Assembly (NCBI RefSeq): GCF_008802405.1
Contig: NZ_VZDO01000001.1
Coordinates: 372,001 to 436,000, forward strand
Reading direction: 5' to 3'
Length of the DNA stretch: 64,000 bases
Source of the DNA: Plantimonas leprariae
GTDB taxonomy: Bacteria; Pseudomonadota; Alphaproteobacteria; Rhizobiales; Rhizobiaceae
Every line of letters starts with the position of its first letter. Positions within the stretch are counted from its first letter, which is position 1. The translations under genes and the position numbers were made by a program. Shown piece by piece: positions 8,115 through 17,264 of this stretch. The notes beneath the pieces were generated by a model. The model searched no databases and was not told the DNA's origin. It saw nothing but the letters and a program-made list of their open reading frames with translations.

Positions 8115-8765
8115 CTAGAATTTCTCGTCCGGATAGACGCCCCAGATGTCGTTCTGGCGCACGTAGCCCTTGCGGCCCGAGACCTCGACCTCGCACCAGG
8201 CGAAGGCGCATTCCTTCACCTTCGACACGACGCCGGGCTCCATCTTGGCGACGACCGTCGCGTCCTCGCTGGTGTTGCGGTGGAGGTCGATCGTCGTGGT
8301 CTTGCCCTTCAGCCACGGCGCGGCGATGCCGGTGCGAACGCCCGACAGCAGCGAGTGGTAGACCCAGCCCTCGGTGCCCTCCGAGTCGCGGATGCGGCGC
8401 CAGAGTTCGTATTCCTGCACGATCTCCACCGGCAGGCCCGGCTTGGTGTAGAGCCAGGAGACGGCGTAGTCCTTGCCCGGGCCGACGCGCAGGTTCACCC
8501 GCGCCGACTTCAGCGAGACGAAACGCGGCAGCGGCAGCTTCGAGGCGGACCCTTCCTCAGCCCCGGTTTCGCCCGGCACCTCCTCCTCGGGCGCAGCGGC
8601 CATGCTCGCCGGATCGTCGTCGGTCGGCGCGGCCATCGCCGCCCGCTGCGGCAGCGAACCCATCGTCGCGGCGATCAGGAGCAGCGCCAGGAGGCTGCGG
8701 GAGGCGTTCGAGCGGGCGGGCATGGCGGGGCGGGAACTCCGGGCGAACGCCGCCGATCGCCCCAT
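8115..8765 (-). CDS. Exported protein with two bacterial SH3 domains
   Basis: A 216-residue protein with an N-terminal signal region (hydrophobic SLLALLLIAATMGSL near residues 24-38 and an AMA-A cleavage site), an acidic low-complexity linker to about residue 80, and two tandem SH3_4-type domains. The first begins with VNLRVGPG and ends at GWVYHSLL; the second runs to GYVRQNDIWGVYP. Such periplasmic SH3 proteins are thought to bind peptidoglycan or wall peptides. It stands alone, convergent with irr. A second ATG at 8720 (MPARSNASRS) could be the real start, placing the signal peptide at the N-terminus. Confidence 0.8.
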   Translation of the reverse strand: MGRSAAFARSSRPAMPARSNASRSLLALLLIAATMGSLPQRAAMAAPTDDDPASMAAAPEEEVPGETGAEEGSASKLPLPRFVSLKSARVNLRVGPGKDYAVSWLYTKPGLPVEIVQEYELWRRIRDSEGTEGWVYHSLLSGVRTGIAAPWLKGKTTTIDLHRNTSEDATVVAKMEPGVVSKVKECAFAWCEVEVSGRKGYVRQNDIWGVYPDEKF

Positions 8766-8800
8766 CGAAGCGAAACGCGGCGCGGAATTGGAACGGAACG

Positions 8801-8826
8801 AACCGCTTCCGGGCGGCGAAGCGGTT
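8801..8826 (-). terminator. Hairpin after pabC, possible terminator
   Basis: A perfect 9-bp inverted repeat (AACCGCTTC / GAAGCGGTT) with an 8-base loop lies 95 bases past the pabC stop. There is no U-run after it on the minus strand, so termination by this hairpin alone is uncertain. Confidence 0.35.
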
Positions 8827-8866
8827 GCCCGTCCCCGCCCTGCCCTTCGGCATCCGGACTATCGCC

Positions 8867-8888
8867 CAACGCGGTTAACAACGCGTTG
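8867..8888. repeat. 7-bp inverted repeat, possible operator
   Basis: CAACGCG and CGCGTTG flank an 8-base AT-richer spacer (GTTAACAA). The site is about 100 bases upstream of the SH3-protein gene and 33 bases past the end of pabC. It could be an operator for the SH3 gene; no regulator is assigned. Confidence 0.3.
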
Positions 8889-8920
8889 CGACGACCGTCC
8901 GCTCTCCGCCGGCGTTCGGC

Positions 8921-9796
8921 TCAGAAGGTCCAGGCGTCCGCGCCGAGCGTGCACCCGGCCTCGGCACCGCACTCCGCCGCGATCGCCTCGCGAAGCAGCG
9001 CCGCCAGCCTGCGGAGGGTCGATCCGCCTCGCACGGCCAAGGCCTCGCCGCCGATCGCCGTGGCGGGCGCGAGAAGCCGCAAGCTGCTCGTGACGAAAAC
9101 GGCGTCGGCCGCGAGGAGGTCGCCCGGCACGAGGCTCGCCTCCCGGGCTTGGAGACCCGCCCGCCTCGCAAGGTCGAGCAGCTCGGCGCGCACGATGCCG
9201 GGCAGGACCCCGTCCGCGAGCGGCGGGGTCGCGAGTTCGCCGTCCCGCAGCGCGAAGACGTTGCCGGTCGCCGCAGAGGCGACGCGCCCAGCCGTGTTCA
9301 GGAACAGCGCCTCGTCGAAGCCTTCCCGCTTGGCGGCCTGAAAAGCGAGAACGCCGTCGAGATAGTTCAGCGTCTTCAGCCGAGATGTCGGCGACGTCTC
9401 GTTGCGGCGGATGGCGCTCCAGCCGAGGCGCAAGGGCGCGAAGGCGGCGGCCGGCGGTCCGGCGGCGTTCGAGACGATAAGCGTCGGGCGCGTCGCTGCC
9501 GGCGGCGCGAGGCCGCGGGGTCCGGCCCCGCGCGTCGCGGTGAGGCGCACCGAGCCGGTGCCGGCATCGGCCGCCGCCGCGTCGATCATCCGGCCGGCAA
9601 GCTCCATGTCCGGCGCGAAGCCGAGCGTTTCGCAGGCCCGCGCCAGCCGCTCCAGATGCGCGTCGCGGCAGGCGACCCGGCCGCCCAGCACGAGCGCGGT
9701 GTCGAAGACGCCGTCGCCGAGGAGGAGGCCCCGGTCGGCCGGATCGAGCGGGATGGTCGGCGCGTCGTGCCGCGTGCCGTCAAGCCAGACCGCCAT
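8921..9796 (-). CDS. pabC: Aminodeoxychorismate lyase-like PLP enzyme (class IV aminotransferase)
   Basis: A fold-type IV PLP enzyme of 291 residues. The N-terminal VWLDG and DRGLLLGDGVFDT motifs, the likely PLP lysine in SRLKTLNYLD, and the SAATGNVFAL loop are typical of aminodeoxychorismate lyase and branched-chain/D-amino acid aminotransferases. It directly follows pabA with a 17-base overlap and lies in pabB-pabA-pabC order. I therefore infer that it releases pyruvate from 4-amino-4-deoxychorismate to make p-aminobenzoate for folate. A branched-chain aminotransferase role is less likely. Confidence 0.85.
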   Translation of the reverse strand: MAVWLDGTRHDAPTIPLDPADRGLLLGDGVFDTALVLGGRVACRDAHLERLARACETLGFAPDMELAGRMIDAAAADAGTGSVRLTATRGAGPRGLAPPAATRPTLIVSNAAGPPAAAFAPLRLGWSAIRRNETSPTSRLKTLNYLDGVLAFQAAKREGFDEALFLNTAGRVASAATGNVFALRDGELATPPLADGVLPGIVRAELLDLARRAGLQAREASLVPGDLLAADAVFVTSSLRLLAPATAIGGEALAVRGGSTLRRLAALLREAIAAECGAEAGCTLGADAWTF

Positions 9797-10379
9797 CGCG
9801 CCACCATCTATCCGCCGAGCCGAGGAAATTCGCGAGGAGCGCGTGGCCGTGTTCCGACAGGACGGATTCGGGGTGGAACTGCACGCCGAGCGTCGGATGC
9901 CGCCGATGCGCCAGCGCCATAACCTCGCCTTCCGGGGAACGCGCGGTGACACGCAGATGCTCGTCCATCGCCGGTTCCTCCACGACGATCAGCGAATGGT
10001 AGCGGCCGACGCGCAAGGGGTCCGGCAGTCCCGCGAACAGGCCGTCGCCGTCGTGGGAGATCGCCGAGGCCCGGCCGTGCATCGGCACCCGCGCCGGCTC
10101 GACCCGGCCACCGAAGCAGGAGCCGATGCACTGGTGGCCGAGGCAGACGCCGAGGATCGGCACGCGGCCGGACAGCGCACGGACGAGGTCGAGCGAGACG
10201 CCCGCCTCCCGCGGCGAGCAGGGGCCCGGCGAGATCAGGATCGCCGCGGGGCGCAGTGCCTCGATCTCCGCGAGGTCGATCCGGTCGTTGCGGACGACGC
10301 GCGTCTCGCGGCCAAGTTCCTCGCAGTAGCGGACGATGTTGAAGACGAAGGAATCGTAGTTGTCGATCACGAGGAGCAT
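9780..10379 (-). CDS. pabA: Glutamine amidotransferase subunit of aminodeoxychorismate synthase
   Basis: Class I glutamine amidotransferase of 199 residues that supplies ammonia to the PabB subunit. The N-terminal LVIDNYDSFV, the oxyanion motif SPGPCSP, the nucleophile cysteine in GVCLGHQ, and the His-Glu of GVQFHPES give a complete catalytic triad. The same fold serves anthranilate synthase (TrpG), and some bacteria share one subunit for both. The overlap with pabB upstream (13 bases) and pabC downstream favours the p-aminobenzoate branch. Confidence 0.92.
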   Translation of the reverse strand: MLLVIDNYDSFVFNIVRYCEELGRETRVVRNDRIDLAEIEALRPAAILISPGPCSPREAGVSLDLVRALSGRVPILGVCLGHQCIGSCFGGRVEPARVPMHGRASAISHDGDGLFAGLPDPLRVGRYHSLIVVEEPAMDEHLRVTARSPEGEVMALAHRRHPTLGVQFHPESVLSEHGHALLANFLGSADRWWRDGGLA

Positions 10380-11773
10380 GGCGGCTCCTCGGGTTCGAAG
10401 GCCGCGAAGATGCGCTCCGCCTTCGCCAGCGTCTCGCGATACTCCGCCGCGGGGTCGGAGAGCAGCGTCACGCCGCCGCCGGCCCCGAAGCGGGCGCGGC
10501 TGGGCTCCAGCGCGACGGTGCGGATCGCGACGTTGAGGTCCATCGCGCCGTCGAAACCGAGCCAGCCGATCGCGCCGCAATAGATGCCGCGCCCGGCGCC
10601 CTCGATCTCGGCGATGATCTCCATCGCGCGCAGTTTCGGCGCGCCGGTGATCGAGCCGCAGGGAAAGGCGGCCGCGACGAGGTCGAGCCCGTCGAAACCC
10701 TCGCGCAGCCGGCCGGTCACGACCGAGGTCAGGTGATGCACCGAGGCGTAGCTTTCCAGCCCGCAGAGCACCGGCACGGCGACCGTGCCCGGCCGGCACA
10801 CCCGCGACAGATCGTTGCGCAGGAGATCGACGATCATGACGTTTTCGGCGCGGTCCTTCTCGGACGCCGCCAGCGTGCGCGCTGCCGCCAGATCCTCCGC
10901 CGAATCGGCGGCGCGGCGCGCGGTGCCCTTGATCGGCCGGGCTTCTACCGCGCCGTCGGCGCCGCATCGGAGGAACCGTTCCGGCGAGGACGAGGCGATA
11001 GCGCGACCGCCGTCCAGCGCCAGGAAGGCTCCGAACGGCGCGGGGTTCGCGTGCCGCAGCCGCCGGTAGAATGCCCAGGCGTCGAAGCCGGACGGCAGCG
11101 ACGCCTCGAAGCGCTGCGCGATGTTCGCCTGATAGATGTCGCCGGCCGCGATATAGGCCCGCACGCGTTCCACCGCCGCGGCGTAGGTCTCGGCGGTGAA
11201 GTTGGAGCGCCAAGGGCCGACCGGCTGCACGGCGGCAACGGAGTCGCGCGTTTTGCGCAGGAGCGCCAGCAGCCCTTCCGCCCGCGCCGCCGCACGGGCC
11301 GCACGCCGCTCCCTGTCCGTTTCCGGCAAGCCGGACGAGTAGAGCAGGCACCGTCCGTTTCGGTGATCGAAGGCGAGCACGAGGTCGTAGAATCGGAACA
11401 GCAGTTCCTCGCCCGCCGGCCGTGGACCGGGCGCCGGCGGGCGCTCGTCCAGCCGCGCGCCGAAATCGTAGGACACGAAGCCGATGCCGCCGCCGCGAAA
11501 CGGGGAGGCGCCGTCCACTTCTCCTTCATCGAGACGGTATCTCGCGATGACCTGTCGCAACGCATCCAGCGGCGGCCCGGCGAGCGCCTCGCCGTTCCAG
11601 CGGGCGACGCCGTCCGCGACGCGGAAGGTGCCGAAGGGCTCGATCCCGACGAAGGACCAGCGCCCGACCTCGCCGGACGGCGCGGCGCTGTCGAGGAAGG
11701 CGAAACCCGGCCGGTCCGACAGGGCGTCGGCCACGTCGATCGCCGCCTCGAAGTCGAGCTCGATTCGCCGCAC
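10367..11773 (-). CDS. pabB: Aminodeoxychorismate synthase component I (PabB)
   Basis: Chorismate-utilising enzyme of 468 residues from the GTG at 11773, which follows a GACGGGAAA ribosome site. The frame is open further upstream, but that extension does not look like PabB. The chorismate-binding domain in the C-terminal half is complete: AGDIYQANIAQRFE, SSSPERFL, RPIKGT, ASEKDRAENVMIVDLLRNDL, PCGSITGAPK, and the terminal SDPAAEYRET. Substitution of chorismate by ammonia from PabA gives 4-amino-4-deoxychorismate. Anthranilate synthase TrpE is the alternative, but pabC in the operon argues against it. Confidence 0.92.
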   Translation of the reverse strand: MRRIELDFEAAIDVADALSDRPGFAFLDSAAPSGEVGRWSFVGIEPFGTFRVADGVARWNGEALAGPPLDALRQVIARYRLDEGEVDGASPFRGGGIGFVSYDFGARLDERPPAPGPRPAGEELLFRFYDLVLAFDHRNGRCLLYSSGLPETDRERRAARAAARAEGLLALLRKTRDSVAAVQPVGPWRSNFTAETYAAAVERVRAYIAAGDIYQANIAQRFEASLPSGFDAWAFYRRLRHANPAPFGAFLALDGGRAIASSSPERFLRCGADGAVEARPIKGTARRAADSAEDLAAARTLAASEKDRAENVMIVDLLRNDLSRVCRPGTVAVPVLCGLESYASVHHLTSVVTGRLREGFDGLDLVAAAFPCGSITGAPKLRAMEIIAEIEGAGRGIYCGAIGWLGFDGAMDLNVAIRTVALEPSRARFGAGGGVTLLSDPAAEYRETLAKAERIFAAFEPEEPPCSS

Positions 11774-11851
11774 TTTCCCGTCCGCTTTCCGTTTCCCGCC
11801 TATCCTTGCGAAGCGGACCCGCGCGGGCAAGGCACTTCGACCGGCTCAGAC

Positions 11852-11881
11852 GAAAAGGCCCGGCGGTTTCCCGCCGGGCCT
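11852..11881 (-). terminator. Rho-independent terminator after pnp
   Basis: An 11-bp perfect stem (AGGCCCGGCGG / CCGCCGGGCCT) with a four-base loop is followed on the minus strand by UUUU. It begins 26 bases past the pnp stop and lies upstream of pabB, so it should end the rpsO-pnp transcript. Confidence 0.85.
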
Positions 11882-11906
11882 CGCTTGTTTCACGTGAGCG
11901 GCCGGA

Positions 11907-14048
11907 TCAGGCGGCGTCGTCTTCCGAGCGTTTCGGCTCCTTGATCTCCTCGCCGGTCGCCTGGTCGACGACGCGCATCGACAGGCGCACCTTGCCGCGC
12001 TCGTCGAAGCCCATCAGCTTGACCCAGACCTTGTCGCCTTCCTTGACGACGTCCGTCGTCTTGGCGACGCGGCCCGCGCCGAGCTGCGAGATGTGAACGA
12101 GGCCGTCGCGCGAGCCGAAGAAGTTGACGAAGGCACCGAACTCGACAGTCTTCACCACCGTGCCCTCGTAGACCGCGCCGACTTCCGGCTCGGCGACGAT
12201 CGAGTGGATCCACTTCTTCGCCGCCTCGATCTCCTTGCCGGATGCCGAGGCGATCTTGATCGTGCCGTCGTCCTCGATGTTGATCTTGGCACCGGTCTTC
12301 TCGACGATCTCGCGGATCACCTTGCCGCCCGAGCCGATCACGTCGCGGATCTTCTCGGTCGGAATCTGCATCACCTCGATGCGCGGGGCGAACTCGCCGA
12401 GCTGGCCGCGCGACTCGCTGAGCGCCTTCGCCATCTCGCCGAGGATGTGGATGCGCCCGCCCTTGGCCTGGTCGAGGGCGATCCGCATGATCTCCTCGGT
12501 GATGCCCTGGATCTTGATGTCCATCTGCAGCGAGGTGATGCCGCTCTCGGTGCCGGCCACCTTGAAGTCCATGTCGCCGAGATGGTCCTCGTCGCCGAGG
12601 ATGTCGGAGAGCACCGCGAAGCGCTCCTCCTCCTTGATCAGGCCCATGGCGATGCCCGCGACCGGCCGCGCCAGCGGCACGCCGGCATCCATCAGCGCCA
12701 GCGAGGTGCCGCAGACGGTCGCCATGGAAGACGAGCCGTTCGACTCCGTGACCTCGGAGACGGCGCGGATCGTGTAGGGGAAGGCTTCCTTCGCCGGCAG
12801 CATCGGCCGGATGGCGCGCCAGGCGAGCTTGCCGTGGCCGATCTCGCGGCGGCCGGGCGAGCCCATGCGGCCGGTCTCGCCGACCGAGTAGGGCGGGAAG
12901 TTGTAGTGAAGGAGGAAGCGCTCCTTGTAGGTGCCGGTCAGCGAATCGACGAACTGCTCGTCCTCGCCGGTGCCGAGCGTCGCCACCACCAGCGCCTGCG
13001 TCTCGCCGCGCGTGAACAGCGCCGAGCCGTGGGCGCGCGGCAGGACGCCGGCTTCCGAGACGATCTGGCGGACGGTGGAAAGGTCGCGGCCGTCGATGCG
13101 GCTCTTGGTATCGAGGATGTTCCAGCGAACGACCTTCGCCTGCAGCTCCTTGAAGACCGCGCCGACCTGTTCCTTCGTATAGGTCGTGGCTTCCGCACCC
13201 TCGGGCAGGAAGTGGGCCGTCACCTTCGCCTTCACCGCGTCGACGGCGGCGTAGCGCGCCTGCTTCTCGGTGTTCTTGTAGGCCTCGCGCAACTCGCCCT
13301 CGACGAGGCCGAGCATCTCCTTCTCCAGCGCCGAGTGATCGGCCGGCTGGAAGTCGCGCGGCTCCTTGGCGGCGACCTCGGCGAGCTTGATGATCGCGTC
13401 GATCACCGGCTGGAAGCTCTTGTGCCCGAAGGTCACGGCGCCGAGCATGGTCGCCTCGTCGAGTTCCTGCGCTTCCGACTCCACCATCATCACGGCTTCG
13501 CCGGTGCCCGCGACCACGAGGTCGAGCTTGGATTCCGGCATCTCGTCGACATGCGGGTTCAGCTTGTACTCGCCGCCGACATACCCGACGCGCGCCGCGC
13601 CGATCGGGCCCATGAAGGGCACGCCCGACAAGGTCAGCGCGGCGGAAGCCGCGACCATCGCGAGCACGTCCGGATCGTTCTCGAGGTCATGCTGGAGGAC
13701 GGTGACCACCACCTGCGTGTCGTTCTTGTAGCCTTCGGCGAAGAGCGGGCGGATCGGCCGGTCGATGAGGCGGGAGACCAGCGTCTCCTTCTCGGACGGA
13801 CGGCCTTCCCGCTTGAAGTAGCCGCCGGGGATCTTGCCGGCCGCGAAGGCCTTTTCCTGGTAGTTGACGGTCAGCGGGAAGAAGTCGAAGCCCGGCTTCG
13901 GCTTCTTCTCGGAAACGACGGTCGCGAGCACAGCGGTCTCGCCGTAGGTGGCGAGCACCGCGCCATCGGCCTGACGGGCGATCTTGCCGGTTTCCAGCGT
14001 GAGGCGGCGGCCGCCCCAATCGATTTCGACCTTATGGGTCTTGAACAT
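11907..14048 (-). CDS. pnp: Polyribonucleotide nucleotidyltransferase (PNPase)
   Basis: 3'-5' phosphorolytic exoribonuclease, a core part of RNA decay. It has 713 residues, the usual length. Two RNase PH-like domains are visible (first ending near [18 protein letters not shown]; second with [14 protein letters not shown]-like [15 protein letters not shown] and [15 protein letters not shown]), followed by a KH domain with [11 protein letters not shown] near residue 565 and an S1 domain ([13 protein letters not shown]). The start [13 protein letters not shown] matches the family. It follows rpsO, as in most proteobacteria, and ends at a strong terminator. Confidence 0.97.
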   Translation of the reverse strand: MFKTHKVEIDWGGRRLTLETGKIARQADGAVLATYGETAVLATVVSEKKPKPGFDFFPLTVNYQEKAFAAGKIPGGYFKREGRPSEKETLVSRLIDRPIRPLFAEGYKNDTQVVVTVLQHDLENDPDVLAMVAASAALTLSGVPFMGPIGAARVGYVGGEYKLNPHVDEMPESKLDLVVAGTGEAVMMVESEAQELDEATMLGAVTFGHKSFQPVIDAIIKLAEVAAKEPRDFQPADHSALEKEMLGLVEGELREAYKNTEKQARYAAVDAVKAKVTAHFLPEGAEATTYTKEQVGAVFKELQAKVVRWNILDTKSRIDGRDLSTVRQIVSEAGVLPRAHGSALFTRGETQALVVATLGTGEDEQFVDSLTGTYKERFLLHYNFPPYSVGETGRMGSPGRREIGHGKLAWRAIRPMLPAKEAFPYTIRAVSEVTESNGSSSMATVCGTSLALMDAGVPLARPVAGIAMGLIKEEERFAVLSDILGDEDHLGDMDFKVAGTESGITSLQMDIKIQGITEEIMRIALDQAKGGRIHILGEMAKALSESRGQLGEFAPRIEVMQIPTEKIRDVIGSGGKVIREIVEKTGAKINIEDDGTIKIASASGKEIEAAKKWIHSIVAEPEVGAVYEGTVVKTVEFGAFVNFFGSRDGLVHISQLGAGRVAKTTDVVKEGDKVWVKLMGFDERGKVRLSMRVVDQATGEEIKEPKRSEDDAA

Positions 14049-14387
14049 TGATGTCTGCCTTCGAATAGCGGCGTCGCGGTCCTTGCACGGACCCGTTCGC
14101 GCCGGTTGCTTCTCGTTGCGGGAAGCCATGGGCAAGACGGCGGGGGGCTTCGGGGGGCCGCTCCGGCCCTTTCGCATTCGGACCTGGACCGCGAGGTCGT
14201 AAGGTCTTCCGCCGGGAAGCCTCCGGCAATCCTGCCCCATGACCGTTCCGCCGTTCGGAATGTCGGCCGGCCCGCATCGCGACGGAGCGCGAGGAAGGGC
14301 CGGGGCATTGCGGGCGAGGCCGCGCGGCCCCGCTCCATATGCGATCGGCGGATCGGAACACCCGAGCCGCCGACGCGGTGGTTCAGT
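14049..14387 (-). promoter_or_regulatory. rpsO-pnp intercistronic region (pnp mRNA leader)
   Basis: This 339-base gap holds no convincing gene. On the minus strand it can form at least two hairpins: TCGGCGG / CCGCCGA (14345-14351 with 14367-14373) close to the rpsO stop, and GGTCC / GGACC (14078-14082 with 14089-14093) about 30 bases before the pnp start. In E. coli the same interval contains a weak terminator and RNase III sites used for PNPase autocontrol. A similar role here is inference from position only. Confidence 0.45.
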
Positions 14388-14657
14388 TCAGCGGCGCAGG
14401 CCGAGCTTGCCGATGAGATCGGCGTAGCGGGCCTCGTCGCGGCTCTTCAGATAGTCGAGCAGCCGGCGGCGCGTCGACACCATCTTCAGGAGCCCGCGGC
14501 GCGAGTGGTTGTCCTTCTTGTGGCCCTTGAAGTGCTCGGTCAGGTTGTTGATGCGCTCCGACAGGAGCGCGACCTGCACTTCGGGCGAACCGGAATCGCC
14601 GTCCTTGGTGGCGAATTCCTTGATGAGCGCGGTCTTGCGCTCGGCCGTGATCGACAT
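14388..14657 (-). CDS. rpsO: 30S ribosomal protein S15
   Basis: An 89-residue primary-binding protein of the small subunit that contacts helices 20-22 of 16S rRNA and forms a bridge to the 50S subunit. The signature reads [21 protein letters not shown] and [25 protein letters not shown]. Full length, with the normal C-terminus IGKLGLRR. It lies between the SWIB gene's terminator and pnp, so it probably has its own promoter in the 14660-14725 interval and is cotranscribed with pnp. Confidence 0.98.
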   Translation of the reverse strand: MSITAERKTALIKEFATKDGDSGSPEVQVALLSERINNLTEHFKGHKKDNHSRRGLLKMVSTRRRLLDYLKSRDEARYADLIGKLGLRR

Positions 14658-14726
14658 CGTGCTCCCTTTCTTCGGATCGAGGGTTCGGTCGCCCGAAGCC
14701 GGGATGTCGTCCAGCCTGGGCCGCGA

Positions 14727-14759
14727 AAACGCCGGATCTCGCGATAGGCGAGATCCGGC
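14727..14759 (-). terminator. Rho-independent terminator after the SWIB gene
   Basis: A perfect 12-bp stem (GCCGGATCTCGC / GCGAGATCCGGC) with a five-base loop is followed on the minus strand by UUUU. It lies 95 bases past the SWIB stop and upstream of rpsO, and should separate the truB-side transcript from rpsO-pnp. Confidence 0.85.
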
Positions 14760-14853
14760 GAGGCCGCATATAACCGCTCGTCGAAGGAAACGCCAGTGCG
14801 GCCCGGCGACATCGTCGGCCGGGCCTTCGCGCCTGCCGGCGCGCGGCGATCCG

Positions 14854-15147
14854 TCAGCTCAGATGCTGCGAGATCAGTTTGTTCATCTCGAACATCGAGG
14901 CCGACTTCTTGCCGAAGATCGGCTCCAGCTTCGCGTCGGCGTTGATCTGCCGGCCGTCCTTCGGGTCCTGCAGCTTATGCTCCTTGATGTAGGTCCAGAT
15001 GCGGCTGACCACCTCGCCGCGGGCCAGCGGCTCCTTGCCGACGATCGCGGCCAGCTTCTCGGAGGGCTGGACCGGCTTGTGGATGCCGTCGGTCCGGCCG
15101 GCCGCCTTCTTGGTGTCGGCGGGGACCTTCTCGGTTTTCTTCGCCAT
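14854..15147 (-). CDS. SWIB/MDM2 domain protein
   Basis: A 97-residue basic protein. After a Lys-rich N-terminal tail ([16 protein letters not shown]) comes a single SWIB/MDM2 fold: [35 protein letters not shown], the [10 protein letters not shown] turn and [11 protein letters not shown]. The domain is best known from eukaryotic chromatin remodellers and MDM2, and occurs alone in chlamydiae and many alphaproteobacteria, where its function is unknown but nucleic acid or chromatin association is suspected. The ATG at 15147 has an AGGAC ribosome site. It is flanked by truB and rpsO and ends at a terminator. Confidence 0.88.
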   Translation of the reverse strand: MAKKTEKVPADTKKAAGRTDGIHKPVQPSEKLAAIVGKEPLARGEVVSRIWTYIKEHKLQDPKDGRQINADAKLEPIFGKKSASMFEMNKLISQHLS

Positions 15148-15276
15148 GCGATCGTCCTGTCTTCCCGGATTGATTCTCGACTGCAACGCGCGGCAGGCCT
15201 CTCGGTTCTGCCGCGGCAGGGACGCTCGCACGATTTGGTTAAGAGGGTGTCCGAGGCTCGCGGACCGCCTGCACGC

Positions 15277-16263
15277 TTATCCCTTGCCGCCGAACACGCG
15301 CTTCGGGCGGAACGAGCCTTCCTCGACGGAGCCGAGCGCCAGGAGGCGGCCGTGGCCGGTGGCATAGGCCTCCTCGCAGAAGGCGGGCGCGTCGCGGCCG
15401 CGCAGCAGCACCGGATTGCCGGCGAGCACCCGGCCCGCCTGCTCGTCGGTGAGGGACACCTCGTAGAGGTCGGCGAGCGCGGTTTCGGGTTCCAGCAGGT
15501 ACTCGTCGAGCCCGGCGAAATCGACGACGCGCGGCCGCGCGCCGGCCTCGATCGCTTCCGGTTCCAGTTCCTCGCGCCCCTCGTCGGCGGCGGCCTCCAG
15601 CTCGGCGAGCGGCACCATGTCGTCCTCGCCGAACGCGCCGACCGCGAGGCGGCGAAGCTCGGTCACGTGCCCGAAGCAGCCGAGGTCGCGCCCGAGGTCG
15701 CGCGCGATGGCGCGCACATAGGTGCCCTTGCCGCAGTCGGCCTCGAAGACGGTGGTGCCTTCGTCGCGGTGCTCGGCGATCTCCAGCCGATGGACCACGA
15801 CGGTGCGGGCGGCGATCGCGACGACCTCGCCCTCGCGCGCGAGATCGTAGGCGCGCTCGCCGTCGATCTTGATCGCCGAGAACTGCGGGGGGACCTGGGA
15901 GATTTCGCCGCGATAGTCCGCGAGCCGCGCCTCGACCGCCTCGCGGCTCGGGCGGATGTCGGAGGAGCGCACCACCGGCCCTTCCGTGTCGTCGGTGGTG
16001 GTCTCGGCGCCCCACCGGACGGTGAAGCGATAGGTCTTCTCGCCGTCCATGACGAAGGGCACGGTCTTCGTCGCGTCGCCGAGCGCGATCGGCAGCAGCC
16101 CGGAGGCCAGCGGGTCGAGCGTCCCGGCATGGCCGGCCTTCTGCGCGAAGAACAGCCACTTCATCTTCGACACGGCCTCGGTCGAGCCCATGCCCTTCGG
16201 CTTGTCGAGCACGATCCAGCCGGAGATCGCCCGGCCCTTCGGCTTCTTGCCCCGCCGCGCCAT
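15277..16263 (-). CDS. truB: tRNA pseudouridine(55) synthase TruB
   Basis: Isomerises U55 to pseudouridine in the T-loop of tRNAs. The catalytic aspartate is Asp50 in [12 protein letters not shown], the family's diagnostic motif, and the [25 protein letters not shown] and [14 protein letters not shown] segments follow. It has 328 residues; a Glu-rich insertion near residues 205-225 precedes the C-terminal PUA-like part ([12 protein letters not shown]). Its start codon touches the stop of the preceding unrecognised gene by one base, so it is translated from the rbfA transcript. Confidence 0.96.
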   Translation of the reverse strand: MARRGKKPKGRAISGWIVLDKPKGMGSTEAVSKMKWLFFAQKAGHAGTLDPLASGLLPIALGDATKTVPFVMDGEKTYRFTVRWGAETTTDDTEGPVVRSSDIRPSREAVEARLADYRGEISQVPPQFSAIKIDGERAYDLAREGEVVAIAARTVVVHRLEIAEHRDEGTTVFEADCGKGTYVRAIARDLGRDLGCFGHVTELRRLAVGAFGEDDMVPLAELEAAADEGREELEPEAIEAGARPRVVDFAGLDEYLLEPETALADLYEVSLTDEQAGRVLAGNPVLLRGRDAPAFCEEAYATGHGRLLALGSVEEGSFRPKRVFGGKG

Positions 16264-16724
16264 CAGTTCTTCACCTTCGATTTCCGGAACGTAGCCGCGG
16301 TCTTCGCGACGCTGCCGGCCGGCATCCGCTGGCTCGGCATCTTCTCGTGGCCGAGCGCATAGAGGCGTTTGGCGATCAGGTAGCCGGCGGCGATCGTCCC
16401 GCCGTTGGCGCCACTGTACCGCGGCCCCAGTTCCCGGACGATCAAAGGCTCCAGCACCGCGAGCGGAGCCTGCCCGGCCGCGACGGCATCGAGCAGCAGC
16501 GCCTCGTTCGACCTCGCATTCACGACGAGTTCGATCGTGCGCATTTCTGGATCGCCGTGCGCGATCTCCTTTCGCTTGCGAAACGGCAGGCCGGATCCGA
16601 CGATGAGGTCGACCAGCCGGACGGCTTCCTCGTTCTCGATCTTCTTCATGCAGTTGCGGTACAGGTTTTCCCGCTGCTCGACCGACATCGTAGCGATCTT
16701 CTCGGCAGTGATCGGAACGAGCAT
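16263..16724 (-). CDS. Unrecognised protein between rbfA and truB
   Basis: I cannot assign a family. The 153-residue protein has no signal peptide or membrane segment. It starts [24 protein letters not shown], has an acidic-helical first half ([19 protein letters not shown]), a central conserved-looking [24 protein letters not shown], a Gly-rich [12 protein letters not shown] segment, and a basic tail ([13 protein letters not shown]). It shares one base with the rbfA stop and one with the truB start, so it is coupled to ribosome-maturation and tRNA-modification genes. Base composition is a little less GC-rich than its neighbours. A role in RNA metabolism is only a guess from context. Confidence 0.75.
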   Translation of the reverse strand: MLVPITAEKIATMSVEQRENLYRNCMKKIENEEAVRLVDLIVGSGLPFRKRKEIAHGDPEMRTIELVVNARSNEALLLDAVAAGQAPLAVLEPLIVRELGPRYSGANGGTIAAGYLIAKRLYALGHEKMPSQRMPAGSVAKTAATFRKSKVKN

Positions 16725-17140
16725 CAGTTCCCGTCCTCGTCGGTGTCGTCGTCCAGATCGCGCGCCACTTCGGGGGAGCGCAGCAGGCGGTCGATCCGGG
16801 CGTAGTTGTCGAAGCTCTCGTCGGCGCGGAAGCGCACCTCCGGCATGTATTTCATTCCCCGGAGCATCGGCGAGAGACGGCCGCGCAGGTAGCGCGCGTG
16901 CCGGTTCAGCGCCGCGACGGCCGGCTCCATGTCGTCCTGCCCGAAGGCGGTGACATAGGCGGTCGCGAGCTTCAGGTCCGGCGACATCCGCACCTCGGAC
17001 ACCGAGATCACCGCCTTTTCCAGCAGCGGATCGTCGATCTCGTGCCGGCCGAGGATGGCGGAAAGGCCGTGCCGCACCTCCTCGCCGACGGACAACTGGC
17101 GCTGCGACGGGCCTTTGGTCTGGTTCTTGTGGCGAGCCAT
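16724..17140 (-). CDS. rbfA: 30S ribosome-binding factor RbfA
   Basis: Cold-shock-associated factor that binds the 5' helix region of 16S rRNA during late 30S maturation. The 138-residue protein has the KH-like fold signature: [37 protein letters not shown], the [31 protein letters not shown] stretch, and an acidic tail (DDDTDEDGN). It follows infB, as in most bacteria, but a terminator-like hairpin stands between them. Its stop shares a base with the next start. Confidence 0.95.
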   Translation of the reverse strand: MARHKNQTKGPSQRQLSVGEEVRHGLSAILGRHEIDDPLLEKAVISVSEVRMSPDLKLATAYVTAFGQDDMEPAVAALNRHARYLRGRLSPMLRGMKYMPEVRFRADESFDNYARIDRLLRSPEVARDLDDDTDEDGN

Positions 17141-17205
17141 GGTTCGGAAGGTCCGGATTCACGAGCGAAGGCCCGGCCGAACGCACGGCGGACCTTCGCT
17201 CCCTG

Positions 17206-17235
17206 AAAAGACGAACCCGGCGCTCGGCCGGGTTC
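17206..17235 (-). terminator. Hairpin with U-tract between infB and rbfA
   Basis: A perfect 9-bp stem (GAACCCGGC / GCCGGGTTC) with a five-base loop is followed on the minus strand by UCUUUUC. It starts 30 bases past the infB stop. Since rbfA follows on the same strand, it may reduce rather than end transcription. A second repeat (GAGCGAAGG / CCTTCGCTC, 17163-17201) lies between it and rbfA. Confidence 0.7.
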
Positions 17236-17264
17236 GGGGTCGACGCTCTGGAAGGTCTGGCCCT

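Noticed and set aside
12093-14051. A 652-codon open frame antisense to pnp
   Set aside because: Shadow of pnp created by strong third-position GC bias; the translation is low-complexity Arg/Ala/Leu with no domain, and pnp is complete on the other strand.
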